DNA of 14,725 bases from JBOFDK01 sp051650305 (lineage in GTDB: Bacteria > Bacillota > Clostridia > Lachnospirales > Cellulosilyticaceae), in assembly GCA_051650305.1 (NCBI GenBank), contig JBOFIT010000139.1, forward strand, positions 1 through 14,725, in the 5' to 3' direction. Shown one piece after another: positions 13,611 to 14,725 of the stretch (position 1 is the stretch's first letter; each line of letters opens with the position of its first letter). Made by a program: the position numbers and the translations under genes. The notes under the pieces are model-generated. The model saw only the letters and a list, made by a program, of their open reading frames with translations. It ran no database searches and had not been told where the DNA came from.

Positions 13611-14725
13611 ATGAAAGGGCGTATTGCAAATGTATTAAAAACCATAGGAATCATTATCTTTGTAGGGATCTTTGCCATTGTGGGTGCTGGCATAGGAACT
13701 TTATGGGGGATTGCCAAAGGACTTCCAGATGTAGCAGAGATAGAACTGATGCCTACGGACAATTACACATCATTTATATGCGACAAAAACGGTGTAGAGT
13801 TCGATAGGCTCTCAAGTGGTGAGGACCGCATTTATGCGACCTTACCTCAGATTCCTATTCATCTTCAAGAAGCGGTGATAGCCACAGAAGATGAACGATT
13901 CTATCAGCATACAGGCATTGATATTAAAGGGATTTTACGTGCACTGGTAGCAAATATAAAATCAGGGGAGTTCTCACAAGGTGCCAGTACGATTACACAG
14001 CAAGTTGTAAAAAATAACGTACTCACCTCTGAAAAGAAAATCGTACGTAAGATACAGGAGCAATATTTAGCGATCCAATTTGAACGTTTCTATAAAAAGA
14101 AATATGGAGAAAAAGAAGGTAAAGACTTAATTCTTGAGTATTACCTCAATACGATGCCACTTGGTAGAGGGACCAATGGAGTGCAGGCAGCAGCCAACCG
14201 TTACTTTGGTAAAGATGTATCGGCACTGACCTTAGCAGAAAGCGTGGTGCTAGCAGGAATTACCCAAGCACCTACACGTTTTGACCCTATCAAAAATCCG
14301 GAGAACAACTATGACAAGGCACAGATTATCTTGCAAAAGATGGTGGACCAAGGGTACATCACAGCTGAGGAACAGCAGCAAGCATTAAAAGAAAATCCTT
14401 ATAAAGTCGTTTACGAAGCCAATCAAGTGTATCAGCAGACTTCCACCCATAGTTACTTTGTAGATGCACTTATTGATGAAGTGCTCCAAGATTTACAAAT
14501 TGTGAAAGGGCTTACGGATACACAAGCCAGCAAACTTCTTTTTGAAGGTGGGATTAAGATTTACGCTACCTTTGATAGACAGATGCAAAGTATTGTAGAT
14601 GGCTATATGGCGGATGACTCACTCTACCCACAGAAAGACTATGAGTTAAAACTTGCTTATACAGTCAGCGTTCGTAAAGAAGATGATACTTTAGCAAACC
14701 TCTATGCAGAAGGCATCGTGAAAAA
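13611..14725 (+). CDS. Class A penicillin-binding protein (PBP1A-type), 3' end outside window
   Basis: Bifunctional peptidoglycan glycosyltransferase/transpeptidase; only the first 371 residues are in the window and no stop is reached. Seen: a single N-terminal membrane helix (about 11-33), then a GT51 glycosyltransferase domain with EDERFYQHTGID (catalytic Glu93), GASTITQQVVKNN, RKIQEQYLA, LEYYLNTMPLGRGTNGVQAA and LTLAESVVLAGITQAPTRFDP. After this comes a linker (VVYEANQVYQQTSTHSYFVD) and the start of the transpeptidase region with GGIKIYATFDRQMQSIVD. The transpeptidase active-site motifs lie downstream of the window. ATG 13611 has AAGGAG at 13599-13604. It is 15 bp after the class B PBP gene, so both are likely made from one transcript and may work on the same septal or lateral wall site. 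Confidence 0.93.
   Translation, partial: MKGRIANVLKTIGIIIFVGIFAIVGAGIGTLWGIAKGLPDVAEIELMPTDNYTSFICDKNGVEFDRLSSGEDRIYATLPQIPIHLQEAVIATEDERFYQHTGIDIKGILRALVANIKSGEFSQGASTITQQVVKNNVLTSEKKIVRKIQEQYLAIQFERFYKKKYGEKEGKDLILEYYLNTMPLGRGTNGVQAAANRYFGKDVSALTLAESVVLAGITQAPTRFDPIKNPENNYDKAQIILQKMVDQGYITAEEQQQALKENPYKVVYEANQVYQQTSTHSYFVDALIDEVLQDLQIVKGLTDTQASKLLFEGGIKIYATFDRQMQSIVDGYMADDSLYPQKDYELKLAYTVSVRKEDDTLANLYAEGIVK

Noticed and set aside
1..14725. Mobile elements, prophage, toxin-antitoxin or defence genes
   Set aside because: Both strands were read for transposase, integrase, toxin or nuclease-like proteins and for terminal repeats; none was seen.

Overview
The window looks like a chromosomal segment of an AT-leaning, low-GC Gram-positive anaerobe of the class Clostridia. 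A Lachnospirales / Cellulosilyticum-like origin is my best guess, not a firm one. The reasons are strong AGGAGG-type ribosome binding sites on almost every gene, a selenium-dependent molybdenum hydroxylase maturation cluster, a DUF6472-like mini-protein, a stand-alone FliB-type lysine methylase and a very large clostridial class B penicillin-binding protein. I saw no tRNA, rRNA, CRISPR array, transposase or prophage gene.

Layout. (1) Positions 1-2546 (+) hold a tight maturation operon: the 3' part of yqeC, an N-terminally truncated ElaA-type acetyltransferase overlapping it, yqeB, and an XdhC-family gene whose two domains are in swapped order. No hydroxylase structural gene is visible here. 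(2) 2607-3563 (+) is a fused methionine sulfoxide reductase MsrA-MsrB. (3) 3627-4580 (+) holds a 57-residue Cys-containing mini-protein with its own terminator, then an unrecognised two-helix membrane protein with its own promoter. A long hairpin with A and T tracts on both sides (4605-4644) ends that gene and the convergent regulator gene. (4) 4658-9366 is a self-contained nucleoside/ribose salvage locus. A LacI-family repressor (-) is divergent from ribokinase, a RihC-like nucleoside hydrolase and a DcuC-family transporter (+). The 291-bp divergent spacer carries a near-consensus sigma-A promoter with a LacI-type palindrome directly downstream of its -10, plus two further inverted repeats. 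The likely logic is nucleoside uptake by the DcuC-like carrier, hydrolysis to base and ribose by RihC, then phosphorylation of ribose by RbsK. (5) 9377-10580 (+) is a FliB-family lysine-N-methylase with its own promoter. (6) 10610-14725 (+) is a cell-wall pair: a 967-residue class B PBP with two large insertions and a candidate Cys/His/Cys/Asp metal site, followed 15 bp later by a class A PBP cut off by the window end.

Most of the window is recognisable metabolism. The points most worth a second look are the unusual PBP2, the DcuC-type carrier inside a nucleoside operon, the layered operator/inverted-repeat promoter, the yqeC/acetyltransferase junction, and the His-to-Tyr change in the nucleoside hydrolase. 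I did not find convincing evidence of an entirely new system.
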